A model generated the notes under the pieces. It searched no databases and was not told where the DNA came from. It saw nothing but the letters and a program-made list of their open reading frames with translations. Below are positions 8,689 through 18,231 of a stretch of DNA of 64,000 bases, in pieces. Position 1 is the stretch's first letter. Each line of letters starts with the position of its first letter. The position numbers and the translations under genes were made by a program. Origin of the DNA: Flavobacterium sp. JAS (lineage in GTDB: Bacteria > Bacteroidota > Bacteroidia > Flavobacteriales > Flavobacteriaceae); assembly GCF_020991455.1 (NCBI RefSeq), contig NZ_JAJMOX010000002.1, positions 434,001-498,000 of the forward strand. The letters are read 5' to 3'.

Positions 8689-9189
8689 TTATTTTCGAAC
8701 TAAAGTTTCTAATAGTTTTTCTAAGTTATAGATTGACATTGTAAAACCTTCTTTGAAACCCATTTCAATCATTTTCTCCAAACGTTCAAGCGATTCGTTA
8801 AAAATGGTAATACTTACTTTTGTCACGCCATTTTGTTCGCTAAAAGTATGATCCCAATCAGAACCTGGCATTTCGCGATTTTCGTTTTCATCAGCAAAAG
8901 TGTTGTACATTTTAAAATTAGTTTTTGGCGTAATGGAAGTATATTCCTGAACCGACCAGCGCTCTTGTCCTTCGGGACTTACCATGGCGTAGAATCGTCG
9001 TCCGCCAACTTCAAAATTCATGTGCTTTGTTTTAGACGACCATGGTTTTGGTGCAACCCATTGATCCAGAAGTTCCGGTTTAGTAAATGCATCCCAAACC
9101 AGCGGTAGTTCTGCGGCAAATTCTCTTGTTATGAATACCGTTTTTGTGGCTTTGTCAACGGTAAAATCAAATTGCAAATCATTTTTCAT
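8689..9189 (-). CDS. SRPBCC / AHSA1-like domain protein
   Basis: A 166-residue protein of the START-like SRPBCC fold, AHSA1 branch. Supporting motifs are [20 protein letters not shown] near the N-terminus, then QWVAPKPW, and near the C-terminus [16 protein letters not shown]. Proteins of this type bind small hydrophobic ligands or act in stress tolerance, and are very often encoded right after an ArsR repressor. Here the start overlaps the ArsR stop by 4 bp, so the two are translationally coupled. The ligand is unknown. Confidence 0.85.
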   Translation of the reverse strand: MKNDLQFDFTVDKATKTVFITREFAAELPLVWDAFTKPELLDQWVAPKPWSSKTKHMNFEVGGRRFYAMVSPEGQERWSVQEYTSITPKTNFKMYNTFADENENREMPGSDWDHTFSEQNGVTKVSITIFNESLERLEKMIEMGFKEGFTMSIYNLEKLLETLVRK

Positions 9190-9506
9190 TTGTTCTGTTT
9201 TTTCATTGTTAATAATAATTTATCAAGCTGATTAAATTTGGTTTCCCAAATTTTTCTAAATTGGTTAATCCATTTGTCGATCTCTTTCATTTTTTCAATT
9301 TCAAGTGAATAATAAATTTCTCTGCCCTGCTGTTCTTGTTTTACCAGATCGCATTCTACAAGTATACGAAGGTGTTTAGAAACAGATTGTCGGGTAGTAT
9401 TAAAGTTCTCTGCAATGGCATTTGGAGTCATTGCCTGTACTGCGATTAAGGCAATAATGGACCGCCTTGTTGGGTCGGCTATTGCCTGAAAAATGTCTCG
9501 TCTCAT
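9186..9506 (-). CDS. ArsR family winged-helix regulator
   Basis: A 106-residue metal- or ligand-type ArsR repressor. The recognition helix region reads [19 protein letters not shown], and the start ([21 protein letters not shown]) is typical of the ArsR branch paired with AHSA1/SRPBCC genes. The usual cysteine metal-binding box is absent, so a non-metal signal is likely. It shares an operon with the SRPBCC gene (4-bp overlap). A palindrome over its own -7 box (9538-9557) suggests autorepression. Confidence 0.88.
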   Translation of the reverse strand: MRRDIFQAIADPTRRSIIALIAVQAMTPNAIAENFNTTRQSVSKHLRILVECDLVKQEQQGREIYYSLEIEKMKEIDKWINQFRKIWETKFNQLDKLLLTMKKQNK

Positions 9507-9537
9507 AATGTTTTAGTTTTAATTACGAAGCCAATCG

Positions 9538-9573
9538 GTTGCAAATATACATGCAACTATTTGGTTTCGCAAA
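9538..9573 (-). promoter_or_regulatory. arsR promoter with overlapping palindrome
   Basis: On the minus strand, TTTG (9573-9570), a 20-bp spacer and TATATTTG (9549-9542) fit the Bacteroidota promoter. The inverted repeat GTTGCA (9538-9543) and TGCAAC (9552-9557) covers the -7 box, a placement that suits autorepression by the ArsR protein. Confidence 0.6.
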
Positions 9574-9726
9574 TTTTTTGATGATTATTTTTAGAAATAA
9601 TGCTATAAAGTTTCTAGTATACAGGGTTTTATAGTTGTTTTATTTCCGATTTAACGTCTTTGTGAGATTAATTCACAAGCTTTGAAACAATACTTATCGA
9701 GTCTATGCGACACTATAAAAACAAAA

Positions 9727-9755
9727 AAGGACGATACTTTAAAAGCATCGTCCTT
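9727..9755 (-). terminator. Intrinsic terminator of the RND operon
   Basis: AAGGACGAT and ATCGTCCTT form a perfect 9-bp stem with an 11-nt loop, followed on the minus strand by a T run. It lies ~107 bp after the adaptor gene. Confidence 0.8.
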
Positions 9756-9861
9756 AAGGCAAATTTTGATTTACATTTTAAAACCAAACCTAATTTTAAA
9801 ATGTCGCATTTAATAATTGCGTACAGTTTTTGGTAAACTACTATAGATAGCTAAACGCAGG

Positions 9862-10950
9862 TTATTCGTTTATGATATCGCCTTCTTTAGTTTCTTCACT
9901 GGCAATTTTCACCAGTTTATCTTTAAGGTTTAAATCTCCGAAGATTTCAATTTTATCGTCAATTTCTCTTCCTTTTTTTACATCAACTCTTGTTGCTTTA
10001 TGGTTTACTACTTTAATCACAAACATACCTTCGGCAGAACTCACCAAAGCCGATTTTGGAACTACAAATGTGCTGTCTTTTGCGTTAAGCGGTAAAAGAA
10101 CTTCGGCTACCATTCCTGGGAGTAAATTTCCTTTTGTGTTGTGTACGTCCATTTCTACACGTTCAGAACGAAGTTTTAGATCTAAAGCTCCTGACATTCT
10201 TGTAATTGTAGCTTTGAAAGTTTCCGGTAATGATTTTACGTTAAAACTCATTTGGTCGCCATTGTGTAAATATCCAGTGTACAATTCCGGCACAGAAACT
10301 GCCAAACGCAATTTATCTTGTTGCTGAATGGTTAATAAAGGCAAATCTGAACCTTTTCCTGCCGGACCAACAAATGTTCCTAAATTGACATTTCTAGAGG
10401 CTACAACTCCGTCAAAAGGAGCACGGATTTCAAGATAACCTCTTATAATCGAGACTTCTTTGTGCGCCGCAATTGCAGCCTGGTATTGCGCGTAATCAGA
10501 GTTTTTCTTTCCGCTTGCCATTTCTAAATCATTTTTAGAAATAGTTCCTTCCACTTTGCTGGTTTCGTACAAACGGTTGTAAGTGCTTTTACTTGTTGCA
10601 TAAATAGCTTCCATCGATTTTAATCTTGATTCGGCGCCAGCTAGTTGCGAGCTGATTTCAGGCGCTTCCAAAACAATCAAAAGCTGTCCTTTTTTTACTT
10701 TTGTACCAATATCTACTTTTAGTAATTTTACAAAACTGCTTACTTTAGCATATAAATCTACTTGTTGAAAACCAGTTAATTCAGCTGGTAAACGCAACTC
10801 TGTAGATAGTTTTTCTTTCTCTAAAAGAAACGTTTCTGTTTTAGGTTCTAGTTCAGCAACAGGAGCTTCTTCTTTCTTAGAATTACAACCGGTTAGAAAA
10901 AATACGGCTACAAACAATAATGCGGTCGATTGTATAATTTTATTTTTCAT
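9862..10950 (-). CDS. RND efflux periplasmic adaptor (membrane fusion lipoprotein)
   Basis: A 362-residue adaptor linking an inner-membrane RND pump to an outer-membrane channel. It has a lipoprotein signal (FFLTGCNSKK; Cys22 is the lipidation site). The lipoyl half-motif LYAKVSSFVKLLKVDIGTKV and its partner IRAPFDGVVASRNVNLGTFV flank a helical hairpin (residues ~85-160). A beta-barrel domain and membrane-proximal domain follow (LLPGMVAEVLLP). It is the second gene of the operon after the pump in a minus-strand reading, its start overlapping the pump's end by 11 bp. Confidence 0.92.
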   Translation of the reverse strand: MKNKIIQSTALLFVAVFFLTGCNSKKEEAPVAELEPKTETFLLEKEKLSTELRLPAELTGFQQVDLYAKVSSFVKLLKVDIGTKVKKGQLLIVLEAPEISSQLAGAESRLKSMEAIYATSKSTYNRLYETSKVEGTISKNDLEMASGKKNSDYAQYQAAIAAHKEVSIIRGYLEIRAPFDGVVASRNVNLGTFVGPAGKGSDLPLLTIQQQDKLRLAVSVPELYTGYLHNGDQMSFNVKSLPETFKATITRMSGALDLKLRSERVEMDVHNTKGNLLPGMVAEVLLPLNAKDSTFVVPKSALVSSAEGMFVIKVVNHKATRVDVKKGREIDDKIEIFGDLNLKDKLVKIASEETKEGDIINE

Positions 10951-13900
10951 TTTTTGGATTTAATGATGAGATATAATGGATGCTTTCTTCGTCCTCAGGA
11001 TCTAAAGAAACAGATTGTGTTGTTGTTTTTTCTTGTGCCCATGCAAAAATTAATGGCAGGATAAGCAATACTGCAAAGGTGGAGAATAATAATCCACCAA
11101 TTACGGCTCTACCAAGGGGAGAAACCTGATCGCCACCTTCGCCATGACCAATTGCCATTGGCAACATTCCGGCAATCATCGCTACAGAAGTCATGATAAT
11201 CGGACGAAGACGTAACGCCGCTGCTTCACGCGCCGATTCTAAGGCGTTTCCGTTTCGTTTTCGAAGCTGCTCAGCATTGGTAACCAATAAAACGGCATTG
11301 GCAATGGATACCCCAACCGACATAATGATCCCCATATAGGATTGTAAGTTTAGCGTCGAACCAGTAATTGTAAGCATTAATAAAGCTCCTAAAACTACGG
11401 CCGGAACGGTGGTTAAAATTACTAACGATACTTTGAACGACTGGAAATTAGCGGCTAACATTAAGAAGATTACAAAGATGGCAACCAATAAACCGACTTG
11501 TAAACTGCTTAATGTTTCTACCAATACTTTACTCATACCAATAGGAGTGATGAATAACCCACGCGGTAATTCTCCCAATGAGTTTATCGTTGCATCTACA
11601 TCTTTTACTGCCGTCCCCAAATCGGTCTGGTTGATGTTTGCTGTAACGGTAATGTATGGCATAGCCCCTAAATTGTCATTTTCACCGCTTACATACGCTG
11701 GTGTAATTTTGGCAACGTCGCTCAAAACAGGACGAAGCGAGTTTTTTAATACCGGAATTTCTCCAATATCGGTTTTGCTTTTCATTTTGTTCAAAGGCAC
11801 CTGTACCTGAACGTTGTATGATAATCCGGCTCTTTCGTCGACCCAGGTATTTTTCTCGGTATATCTTGAGGATGAGGTCGATGCTACAAGTGATCGTGAT
11901 ATGTCGTTCATGTCAACCCCTAGTTCGGCTGCGCGGGTTCTGTCGATATCAATATTCATGGCCGGATAATGAATTGGCTGACCAATTTGTACGTCTCTGA
12001 AATAAGAGATTTTCTTTAGTTTCTCAACAATTTGATTGGCATATAATTCATTTCGTTTTTTGTCTTTTCCGGCAATTCGAACTTCAATTGGAGTAGGTGA
12101 TCCCTGACTTAGGACTTTATCTGTAAGTTCAATTGGCTCAAAAGAGAGTTTTACATCCGGAAGTGCTTTTTTAATTCGGGCTCTAAAGGCATCTTTAAAG
12201 TCATCCATATCTACGTGATATTCTTTTAAACTCACCTGAAACACCGCTTCATGCGAACCTGCCATGAACAAATAAATAGGGTTAATCGAGAACAGCGACG
12301 GGTGCTGACCCACATATACAGAAGAGATTCCGATATGTTCTTTACCCACCATTTTTTGCAATTCTTTCAAAACTACAATTGCTTTTTCTTCGGTACGTTC
12401 TAAACGAGTCCCATCAGGAGCACGCATTCTTAATTGAAACTGACTTGAGTTTACTTTGGGAAAAACATCTTTTCCAATGAAATTAATAAAGACAACCGCT
12501 AGAAGTGTAATTACAATTAGATACGTTAAACCTGCTGCTTTTTTATAAGGGAATAAACGATCCAGCGTTCGCATAAAACGAATTCTAAAACGCTCAAAAG
12601 CACCAATTTTTCCGTCGTTATTCGAATCTTCTTTTTCAATCATTACCTTTTTCTGTGTGATCAAATCTTTTTCAGATTCCGGCGTTAATCCGCAGGCGTT
12701 GAATTCTGCTTCGTCATCTGTAATGGTTGGAGCATGTTCGTGTTTCGGATGCGCTTTCATCAACCAGTTGGCCATTACGGGCACAAAAGTCTGAGACAGT
12801 AAAAACGAAATTACCATTGAAAAACCAATGGCTAAAGCCAAAGGTAAGAATAGTGCTCCGGGAATTCCGACCATGGTAAATGCCGGGGCAAATACAGCCA
12901 AAATACAAAGTAAGATCAATAATTTAGGCAAAGCAATTTCCTGACAAGCGTCCCAAATGGCCAGCGCCTTGGGTTTTCCCATGTCGAGATGCTGGTGAAT
13001 GTTTTCGATTGTTACCGTACTCTCATCCACCAAAATTCCAATTGCCAAAGCCAATCCGCTTAAAGACATTAAGTTGATGGTTTGCCCGAATAATTTCAGA
13101 AATAAAACTCCCGAGATAATAGAAATAGGAATGGTTAAAATTACAATTAATGCTGCACGTCTGTCGCCAAGGAAAAGTAAAACCATTAATCCGGTTAAAA
13201 CTGCTCCGATAATACCTTCGGTAATCAAACTCTTAACCGAATTAATTACATAAACCGATTGGTCAAATTCATAAGATAATTTTACGTCTTCAGGAAGTGT
13301 ACTTTGAATTTTAGGAAGTTCCGCTTTTAATTTCTGGACCACATCCCAGGTCGATGCGTCTCCGGCTTTTGCAATACTAATATAAACCGAACGTTTTCCG
13401 TTTACCAAAGCATATCCAGCGGTAATATCAGCGCCGTCTTTTACAGTGGCAACATCGCCTAATTTTAAATTTTGAACGCTTCCTTTAAAGAGTGGAATAT
13501 TTTCAAAATCTTTAACTTCTTTAATGGTGTTGTTGGTTGGGGTAATATAGTTGATATCGCCCATTCTAACATTTCCTGATGGAGCCGTTTGATTGTTGAT
13601 ACGAATGGCTTCTACAATTTGATCAGGAGTCATATTATGCGAACGCAATAAATCAGGATCTACGTTAACCTCAATAGTTCTTGGGCTTCCGCCAAAGGGA
13701 GCCGGAGAGAGTAAACCGGGAATCGAAGTAAACGAAGCACGAACATAAACGTTGGCCAAATCCTGCAATTCATTGTTTGATCTTATTTTACTGCTCAAAA
13801 CCAATTGTCCAATTGGCAATGAAGAAGCATCAAAGCGAATAATAAATGGAGGCTGGGTTCCCGGAGGAAATGCCGCCTGAATCCTGTTCGAGAGTGAACT

Positions 13901-14224
13901 TAATTCGGCTGCAGCCTGCGCCATATTTGTGTTTTCATAATAGGTTAATTTCATGATCATTAACCCTTGGATATTTTTGGTTTCTACCGATTTTACACCG
14001 TTGGCAAAAGGTAAAATGTTGACGTAAGTCTTAGCAAAATAAGCCTCCATCTGGTCTGGTGTGTAACCTCCAAAAGGATGCGCAATATAGATAACCGGCA
14101 AGTTCATTTTAGGCAGGATATCTACCTTAATGTCCTTGATGGCACCAATTCCGAAGAAAAATAGACCCGCAACCAATACTAATATGGAGATGGGTTTGCG
14201 GAGTGCAAAACGTATTAAATTCAT
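10940..14224 (-). CDS. RND efflux pump, inner-membrane transporter (AcrB/HAE1-like)
   Basis: A 1094-residue proton-driven transporter. It begins MNLIRFALRKPISILVLVAGL with the first membrane helix, has the two large periplasmic loops, and carries the RND signature with acidic helix-4 residues in GLALAIGILVDESTVTIENI. The second bundle repeats the pattern (YMGIIMSVGVSIANAVLLV, then LRPIIMTSVAMIAGMLPMAIG). It is somewhat longer than AcrB, with an acidic insert around residues 500-540 between helix bundles. Co-transcribed with the TolC-like channel (12 bp apart) and the adaptor. Substrate could be drugs, lipids or metals; helix-4 motifs resemble the hydrophobe efflux rather than the metal branch. 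Confidence 0.92.
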   Translation of the reverse strand: MNLIRFALRKPISILVLVAGLFFFGIGAIKDIKVDILPKMNLPVIYIAHPFGGYTPDQMEAYFAKTYVNILPFANGVKSVETKNIQGLMIMKLTYYENTNMAQAAAELSSLSNRIQAAFPPGTQPPFIIRFDASSLPIGQLVLSSKIRSNNELQDLANVYVRASFTSIPGLLSPAPFGGSPRTIEVNVDPDLLRSHNMTPDQIVEAIRINNQTAPSGNVRMGDINYITPTNNTIKEVKDFENIPLFKGSVQNLKLGDVATVKDGADITAGYALVNGKRSVYISIAKAGDASTWDVVQKLKAELPKIQSTLPEDVKLSYEFDQSVYVINSVKSLITEGIIGAVLTGLMVLLFLGDRRAALIVILTIPISIISGVLFLKLFGQTINLMSLSGLALAIGILVDESTVTIENIHQHLDMGKPKALAIWDACQEIALPKLLILLCILAVFAPAFTMVGIPGALFLPLALAIGFSMVISFLLSQTFVPVMANWLMKAHPKHEHAPTITDDEAEFNACGLTPESEKDLITQKKVMIEKEDSNNDGKIGAFERFRIRFMRTLDRLFPYKKAAGLTYLIVITLLAVVFINFIGKDVFPKVNSSQFQLRMRAPDGTRLERTEEKAIVVLKELQKMVGKEHIGISSVYVGQHPSLFSINPIYLFMAGSHEAVFQVSLKEYHVDMDDFKDAFRARIKKALPDVKLSFEPIELTDKVLSQGSPTPIEVRIAGKDKKRNELYANQIVEKLKKISYFRDVQIGQPIHYPAMNIDIDRTRAAELGVDMNDISRSLVASTSSSRYTEKNTWVDERAGLSYNVQVQVPLNKMKSKTDIGEIPVLKNSLRPVLSDVAKITPAYVSGENDNLGAMPYITVTANINQTDLGTAVKDVDATINSLGELPRGLFITPIGMSKVLVETLSSLQVGLLVAIFVIFLMLAANFQSFKVSLVILTTVPAVVLGALLMLTITGSTLNLQSYMGIIMSVGVSIANAVLLVTNAEQLRKRNGNALESAREAAALRLRPIIMTSVAMIAGMLPMAIGHGEGGDQVSPLGRAVIGGLLFSTFAVLLILPLIFAWAQEKTTTQSVSLDPEDEESIHYISSLNPKNEK

Positions 14225-14236
14225 TAGGATCTATAA

Positions 14237-15619
14237 TTAAAATTCATTTATAAATAAGTCAAAATTGCCCGTAGCGGCTACTTTTAGCAAATAGGATTGC
14301 CATACATTATTGTTGACAATATCACGGTCAATTTCGGCGCGATTTAGTGTATATAAGGTTTGGGTTATATCTGTTAAATCAGTCAGTCCGTTTTTGTACA
14401 AAGTTGATTTTTGTATGTACGCTCTTTTTGCAGCATCAACCTGAATTGGTGCTTCAGCAAAGTTGTCAAGGGTAATTTTTATTTTATCATCGGCCAATGC
14501 CAATTGTGACTTTAATTCTCTGTCAGCCTGATTGTATTCTTCTTGCAGACCTTGTGAAACAAATTTTTGAGCACTTACTTGTTTGCTTGCTCTAAAAGGA
14601 GTGGTAAGGTTCCAGCTAATTCCAATTCCGACTAAATAATTGGTACGATCCGGATTTACGCCATCCCAATAATTTCTGTTGAAAGAATTTTGATTGGTAA
14701 CATAATCGCTATTAAACCCAGAAGCACGCGTTTGCAAAACACCAAAAGCGCTCATGGTTGGATAATAAAAACGCTTGTATAATTTCGTTTGTTGATTGCT
14801 GTAATCAATCTTCGTTTTATAATATTGAAGTAATGGATGCAGACTGTCTGAAGCGATTCCTGTCAGAATTTCTTTTGGAATTTGATTTACAAATAAAGTG
14901 TCTGTAACAAAATCCTGAGGAGCAACGCCCATCAAATCAACTAATTTGTTGTTTTGCTCTTTGACGAAATTCTTAGCCAGATTCAGCGCAATTTTAGCTT
15001 TAGAAACTTCCGCCGTAGCCAAAGTAGAATCTACGCCCGCCAACAATCCGTTTTTAACTCGTGCAACGGCAGTTTTCTTGAAAACCTCTGCACGGCTTAA
15101 ATTCTTTTGCTGGGAAATTAGTAAACGCTGGCTTGCTAACAAGTTTAAATAAGCAGCAGAAATTTTAATTTCTTGTTGAAATTGTTCTTGTTTTAAATCG
15201 TTTTCTTTGGTTCGAACGTCGATTTTAGCCAAATTGATTTTCTCCTGAATTTTTCCGAAGGTGAAAAAATCCCAGTTCATATTGACTAAATACAATGCAC
15301 CAAAGGCAGAGTTCCAGTTTTGTTCGGCTAGTGCAGGTCCGGAAGAAGCAGTTCCTAAACCATTAAAACCATAAAGAGCACCATTTTGCCCATTGATGGT
15401 TCCGTAATCTTGTTGCGCCGATAAATTAAGATTTGGCAGATAATCACGCTTGGATTGTTTGAGCGTTTCGCGCGATGCATTGGTGTAATTGCTTTTTGCC
15501 TTGATAGAACCGTAGTTTTCTAAACCTGTTTTAATAGCTTCTTTTAAAGACAAGGTTTGTGCATAACTACCGCTGGCAAAAATCAAGAAAACTAACAAAG
15601 TAATTTTTTTGAAGTACAT
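14237..15619 (-). CDS. TolC family outer membrane channel
   Basis: A 460-residue outer membrane efflux channel. A signal peptide (ITLLVFLIFASGSYAQ) follows the ATG at 15619, which is the preferred start; a longer in-frame reading to 15712 places 31 charged residues before the signal peptide and runs into the promoter region. Two internal repeats typical of OEP proteins are seen: LSLKEAIKTGLENYGSI at the N-terminus and long coiled helices (AEVFKKTAVARVKNGLLAGVD). It is the first gene of the three-gene pump operon, and it is divergent from the histidine kinase at 15785. Confidence 0.9.
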   Translation of the reverse strand: MYFKKITLLVFLIFASGSYAQTLSLKEAIKTGLENYGSIKAKSNYTNASRETLKQSKRDYLPNLNLSAQQDYGTINGQNGALYGFNGLGTASSGPALAEQNWNSAFGALYLVNMNWDFFTFGKIQEKINLAKIDVRTKENDLKQEQFQQEIKISAAYLNLLASQRLLISQQKNLSRAEVFKKTAVARVKNGLLAGVDSTLATAEVSKAKIALNLAKNFVKEQNNKLVDLMGVAPQDFVTDTLFVNQIPKEILTGIASDSLHPLLQYYKTKIDYSNQQTKLYKRFYYPTMSAFGVLQTRASGFNSDYVTNQNSFNRNYWDGVNPDRTNYLVGIGISWNLTTPFRASKQVSAQKFVSQGLQEEYNQADRELKSQLALADDKIKITLDNFAEAPIQVDAAKRAYIQKSTLYKNGLTDLTDITQTLYTLNRAEIDRDIVNNNVWQSYLLKVAATGNFDLFINEF

Positions 15620-15784
15620 AAAATTAGTGGTATGAATTTGATCTCCCAAAATTATTTCTCTTCTGCCGATAAAAGCCTTCTTAAATGATGTAATACGGTT
15701 ATAAATGACCAATTGAATTTGTCATTTAATGGAAATAAAAACTAAAAATTTGTGGTTAATTTGTAAACTATTTAAGTTTTAAAA

Positions 15785-16825
15785 ATGAATAAAAAATTCG
15801 ATAACATACTAGACAACAAATGGTGGCAGGAAATTGCCGTTGTTGCCTTTTCATTTACAATCTATACATTAAAAAATGACTGGATGTTATTTAGTTCTTT
15901 TACATCCATTTTAATGGGCATTTTTTTCTACCTTATTCTCTATATGCATGCCCAATTCAACCGATTTTTTTTATTACCAATTCTTTTTAAAACCCAACGT
16001 CCTTTAACTTATATATTCTTAACGCTTTTTGGAGTATTTGTCTTTTCGCTCATCTTATATGAAATTACGAGGCTTGATATCTTTAGCAATTGCCGCTTGT
16101 ATCAAAACTCGCATCAACGAAGTTATGTCTATCAATTGGCGAGTGTTTTAGGGACTTTGGTTTGTATTTTGAGCCCGATAATTGTTTTTAAATTCTATAG
16201 AATTAACAGAAAAAAAACCGAAGAAACGTTATTGTTTAACGAAATGCAGATGAATTCTTTGAAAGGACAACTCAATCCGCATTTTTTATTCAATACCTTT
16301 AATACACTTTACGGCATTAGTTTGGAGTTTCCTGAAAGAACGCCGGATTTGATTATGAAAGTTTCGCAATTAATGCGATATCAGCTCGAGAGTAATAGCA
16401 AAAAATGTGTATCGCTTGAAGACGAACTGGAGTTTATAAACAGTTATGTTCAGTTAGAGAAAGAACGTGTTGGTTATCGTTGTGAAATTACTTATGATTG
16501 CAAAATCGATAATGAAAATGCCTATAAGATTTCGCCAATGTTGTTGATTGCATTTATTGAAAATGCCTTTAAACACGGAACTTGCGCTATTGAAAAATGT
16601 TACGTTAGAATTTTTATTACCGTTGAAAAAGGACAATTACACCTTCATCTTGTAAATTCGATTCCGACTAAAAAAACAGATGTTGTTTCCACTAAAATAG
16701 GTTTAAAAAACACCATAGAACGCCTGAACCTGATTTACGGAAAAGACTACAAATTAGACATTCAGGACGATAAAAATACTTATATTGTAGATTTGAAATT
16801 GCAATTGAAAAAGTTTGTAGAATGA
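15785..16825 (+). CDS. LytS/YehU-type sensor histidine kinase
   Basis: A 346-residue membrane kinase. Four hydrophobic segments occupy residues ~15-140. The His_kinase domain follows, with the phosphoacceptor in QLNPHFLFNTFN (His166), then LMRYQLES and LEDELEFINSYVQLEKERVG. The ATPase N-box is seen as LIAFIENAFKHGT; the C-terminal G-box is short, as is common in this family. It phosphorylates the LytTR regulator encoded next, whose start overlaps the kinase stop by 4 bp. Its position opposite the RND operon makes control of that pump plausible but unproven. Confidence 0.92.
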   Translation: MNKKFDNILDNKWWQEIAVVAFSFTIYTLKNDWMLFSSFTSILMGIFFYLILYMHAQFNRFFLLPILFKTQRPLTYIFLTLFGVFVFSLILYEITRLDIFSNCRLYQNSHQRSYVYQLASVLGTLVCILSPIIVFKFYRINRKKTEETLLFNEMQMNSLKGQLNPHFLFNTFNTLYGISLEFPERTPDLIMKVSQLMRYQLESNSKKCVSLEDELEFINSYVQLEKERVGYRCEITYDCKIDNENAYKISPMLLIAFIENAFKHGTCAIEKCYVRIFITVEKGQLHLHLVNSIPTKKTDVVSTKIGLKNTIERLNLIYGKDYKLDIQDDKNTYIVDLKLQLKKFVE

Positions 16826-17520
16826 GAGAACCCAAAAAATGTATAATTGTAGATGATGAACCCGCAGCGCATTATGTGTTGGCGAATTATATCAAGCAAA
16901 ATCCACAATTAGAGTTGGTTTTCCAAGGTTATAATGGCATCGAAGCAATGGATTACTTGCGGGATAATCCTGTTGATTTGATGTTTTTGGATATCAATAT
17001 GCCAGAGATTTCAGGAATGGAGTTATTGAAGATTATTCCAACACATCCCAAAACGATTCTAACGACTGCTTATTCTGAATATGCACTTGAAAGTTATGAT
17101 TATGGTGTGATAGATTATCTTTTGAAACCTATTTATTTTCCGAGATTCTTAAAAGCTGTTGACCGTTTTTTCGCTGCTGAAAGCGTAAAATTAAAAACAG
17201 AAGAAGCGATTGTAAATTCAGTTAGTGTTAAAGTCGATGGTTATTTTATGGACATCGAATTAGAGCAGCTTTTGTTTGCACAGAGTTTCGGAAATTATGT
17301 AAAAATACACACAATTAAGAGGACTTATCTGGCTTCGATAACCACAAGTGAATTAGAAAAATGCCTGCCAGAGAAGAATTTCATGCGTATTCATAAATCA
17401 TATATAGTGGCGCTGGATAAAATTGATAGTACTGAAAAGGATTTTGTGATCATTAAAAATGAAAAGCTGCCAATAGGTATTACTTATAAGAGAGAATTGT
17501 CTGATAGATTAAAAAAATAA
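16822..17520 (+). CDS. LytTR-family response regulator
   Basis: A 232-residue regulator. The receiver domain (residues 1-~120) has the acidic pair in IIVDDEP, phosphoacceptor Asp57 in LMFLDINMPE, the conserved Thr in TILTTAYSEYAL, and the Lys in YLLKPI. The C-terminal LytTR DNA-binding domain covers ~130-232 (FAQSFGNYVKIHT, then FMRIHKSYIVALDKI). Its cognate kinase is encoded directly upstream. Likely targets are the divergent RND operon or the secreted PepSY-like gene at 17599. Confidence 0.93.
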   Translation: MREPKKCIIVDDEPAAHYVLANYIKQNPQLELVFQGYNGIEAMDYLRDNPVDLMFLDINMPEISGMELLKIIPTHPKTILTTAYSEYALESYDYGVIDYLLKPIYFPRFLKAVDRFFAAESVKLKTEEAIVNSVSVKVDGYFMDIELEQLLFAQSFGNYVKIHTIKRTYLASITTSELEKCLPEKNFMRIHKSYIVALDKIDSTEKDFVIIKNEKLPIGITYKRELSDRLKK

Positions 17521-17598
17521 ATTTATATTTAAAAGTTCTTTTTTCTTGTTAAAAATAATGTAATTTTAGTGAAATATTATTAATGTAAAATCGGACTT

Positions 17599-18072
17599 AT
17601 GAAAAAAGCATTTTTAATTTTATTTCTTCTCTGCAGTTGCCTTTTAACAGCACAGAATCAAATTGCACCAAGTAGTGTAGTTACCCCACCAGAGAAAGTC
17701 TTGTTTACTTTTCAAAAAGAATATCCGGGAAAAGTTGCAGTCTGGGCGTTAAAATATGTTGGGGATGATGATGACGAAATCAGATATGAAGGAAAGTTTA
17801 AAACCAATGAAAATACAGAATCGTTAGCGGTTTATGATAATTTGGGAGTTTTAAAAGCTTTTGAAACACAAATTCCGCTAAGTATGCTTCCGCTAAAAGC
17901 TCAAGGGTATTTAAAGAAGAATTATCCGGCAAAAGCCATTCGTGAGGTTGCTATGGTTGTAGACGATAAAAACAAAATAACGTATGAAGTTGGAGTAGAA
18001 AAAGACTCAAAATTTTACGATGTTGTCTTTGATAAAAATGGCGGTTTTGACGTCATAGTTCAGAAAGATTAA
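17599..18072 (+). CDS. Secreted PepSY-like (PF11396-type) protein
   Basis: A 157-residue exported protein with a clear signal peptide (FLILFLLCSCLLTAQ). The mature part has two repeats of about 60 residues, each with a Phe/Tyr-x-K-x-Y-P pattern (FTFQKEYPGKVAVWALKYV and GYLKKNYPAKAIREVAMVV), as in PepSY-like putative beta-lactamase-inhibitor-fold proteins. Its function is unknown. It stands 78 bp after the LytTR regulator on the same strand and may be its target, since small secreted proteins of this type often follow two-component genes in Bacteroidota. Confidence 0.7.
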   Translation: MKKAFLILFLLCSCLLTAQNQIAPSSVVTPPEKVLFTFQKEYPGKVAVWALKYVGDDDDEIRYEGKFKTNENTESLAVYDNLGVLKAFETQIPLSMLPLKAQGYLKKNYPAKAIREVAMVVDDKNKITYEVGVEKDSKFYDVVFDKNGGFDVIVQKD

Positions 18073-18106
18073 AGAAGACTTACTAATTCAATATATTTGA
18101 AATGAG

Positions 18107-18140
18107 AAACCCGACCTGTTTATTTAAACTTGTCGGGTTT
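18107..18140 (+). terminator. Terminator hairpin
   Basis: AAACCCGAC and GTCGGGTTT form a 9-bp stem with a 16-nt loop, followed by a T-rich stretch, 35 bp after the PepSY-like gene. It may also serve the convergent SDR gene. Confidence 0.65.
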
Positions 18141-18231
18141 TGATTTATTTAGTATGTTGCAGGCATCCAAAAGCAGATAGATTTAACCTTTTTAAGAGAA
18201 TTACCATTTAACTTTTTACAACTCGTAAGTA

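Larger units (their letters stand above)
9507..9861. other. Intergenic region, 355 bp
   Basis: Contains the arsR promoter (9542-9573), the terminator of the RND operon (9727-9755) and a short palindrome TTGTGA-N7-TCACAA at 9660-9678 of unknown meaning. No coding potential is seen. Confidence 0.5.

Noticed and set aside
9660-9678. CRP-like palindrome TTGTGA-N7-TCACAA
   Set aside because: Spacing is 7 rather than the usual 6 bp, and it lies downstream of both flanking genes, so regulation is unlikely.
9872-10327. 151-residue plus-strand frame opposite the RND adaptor
   Set aside because: Ser/Thr/Leu-rich antisense of a well-supported gene.
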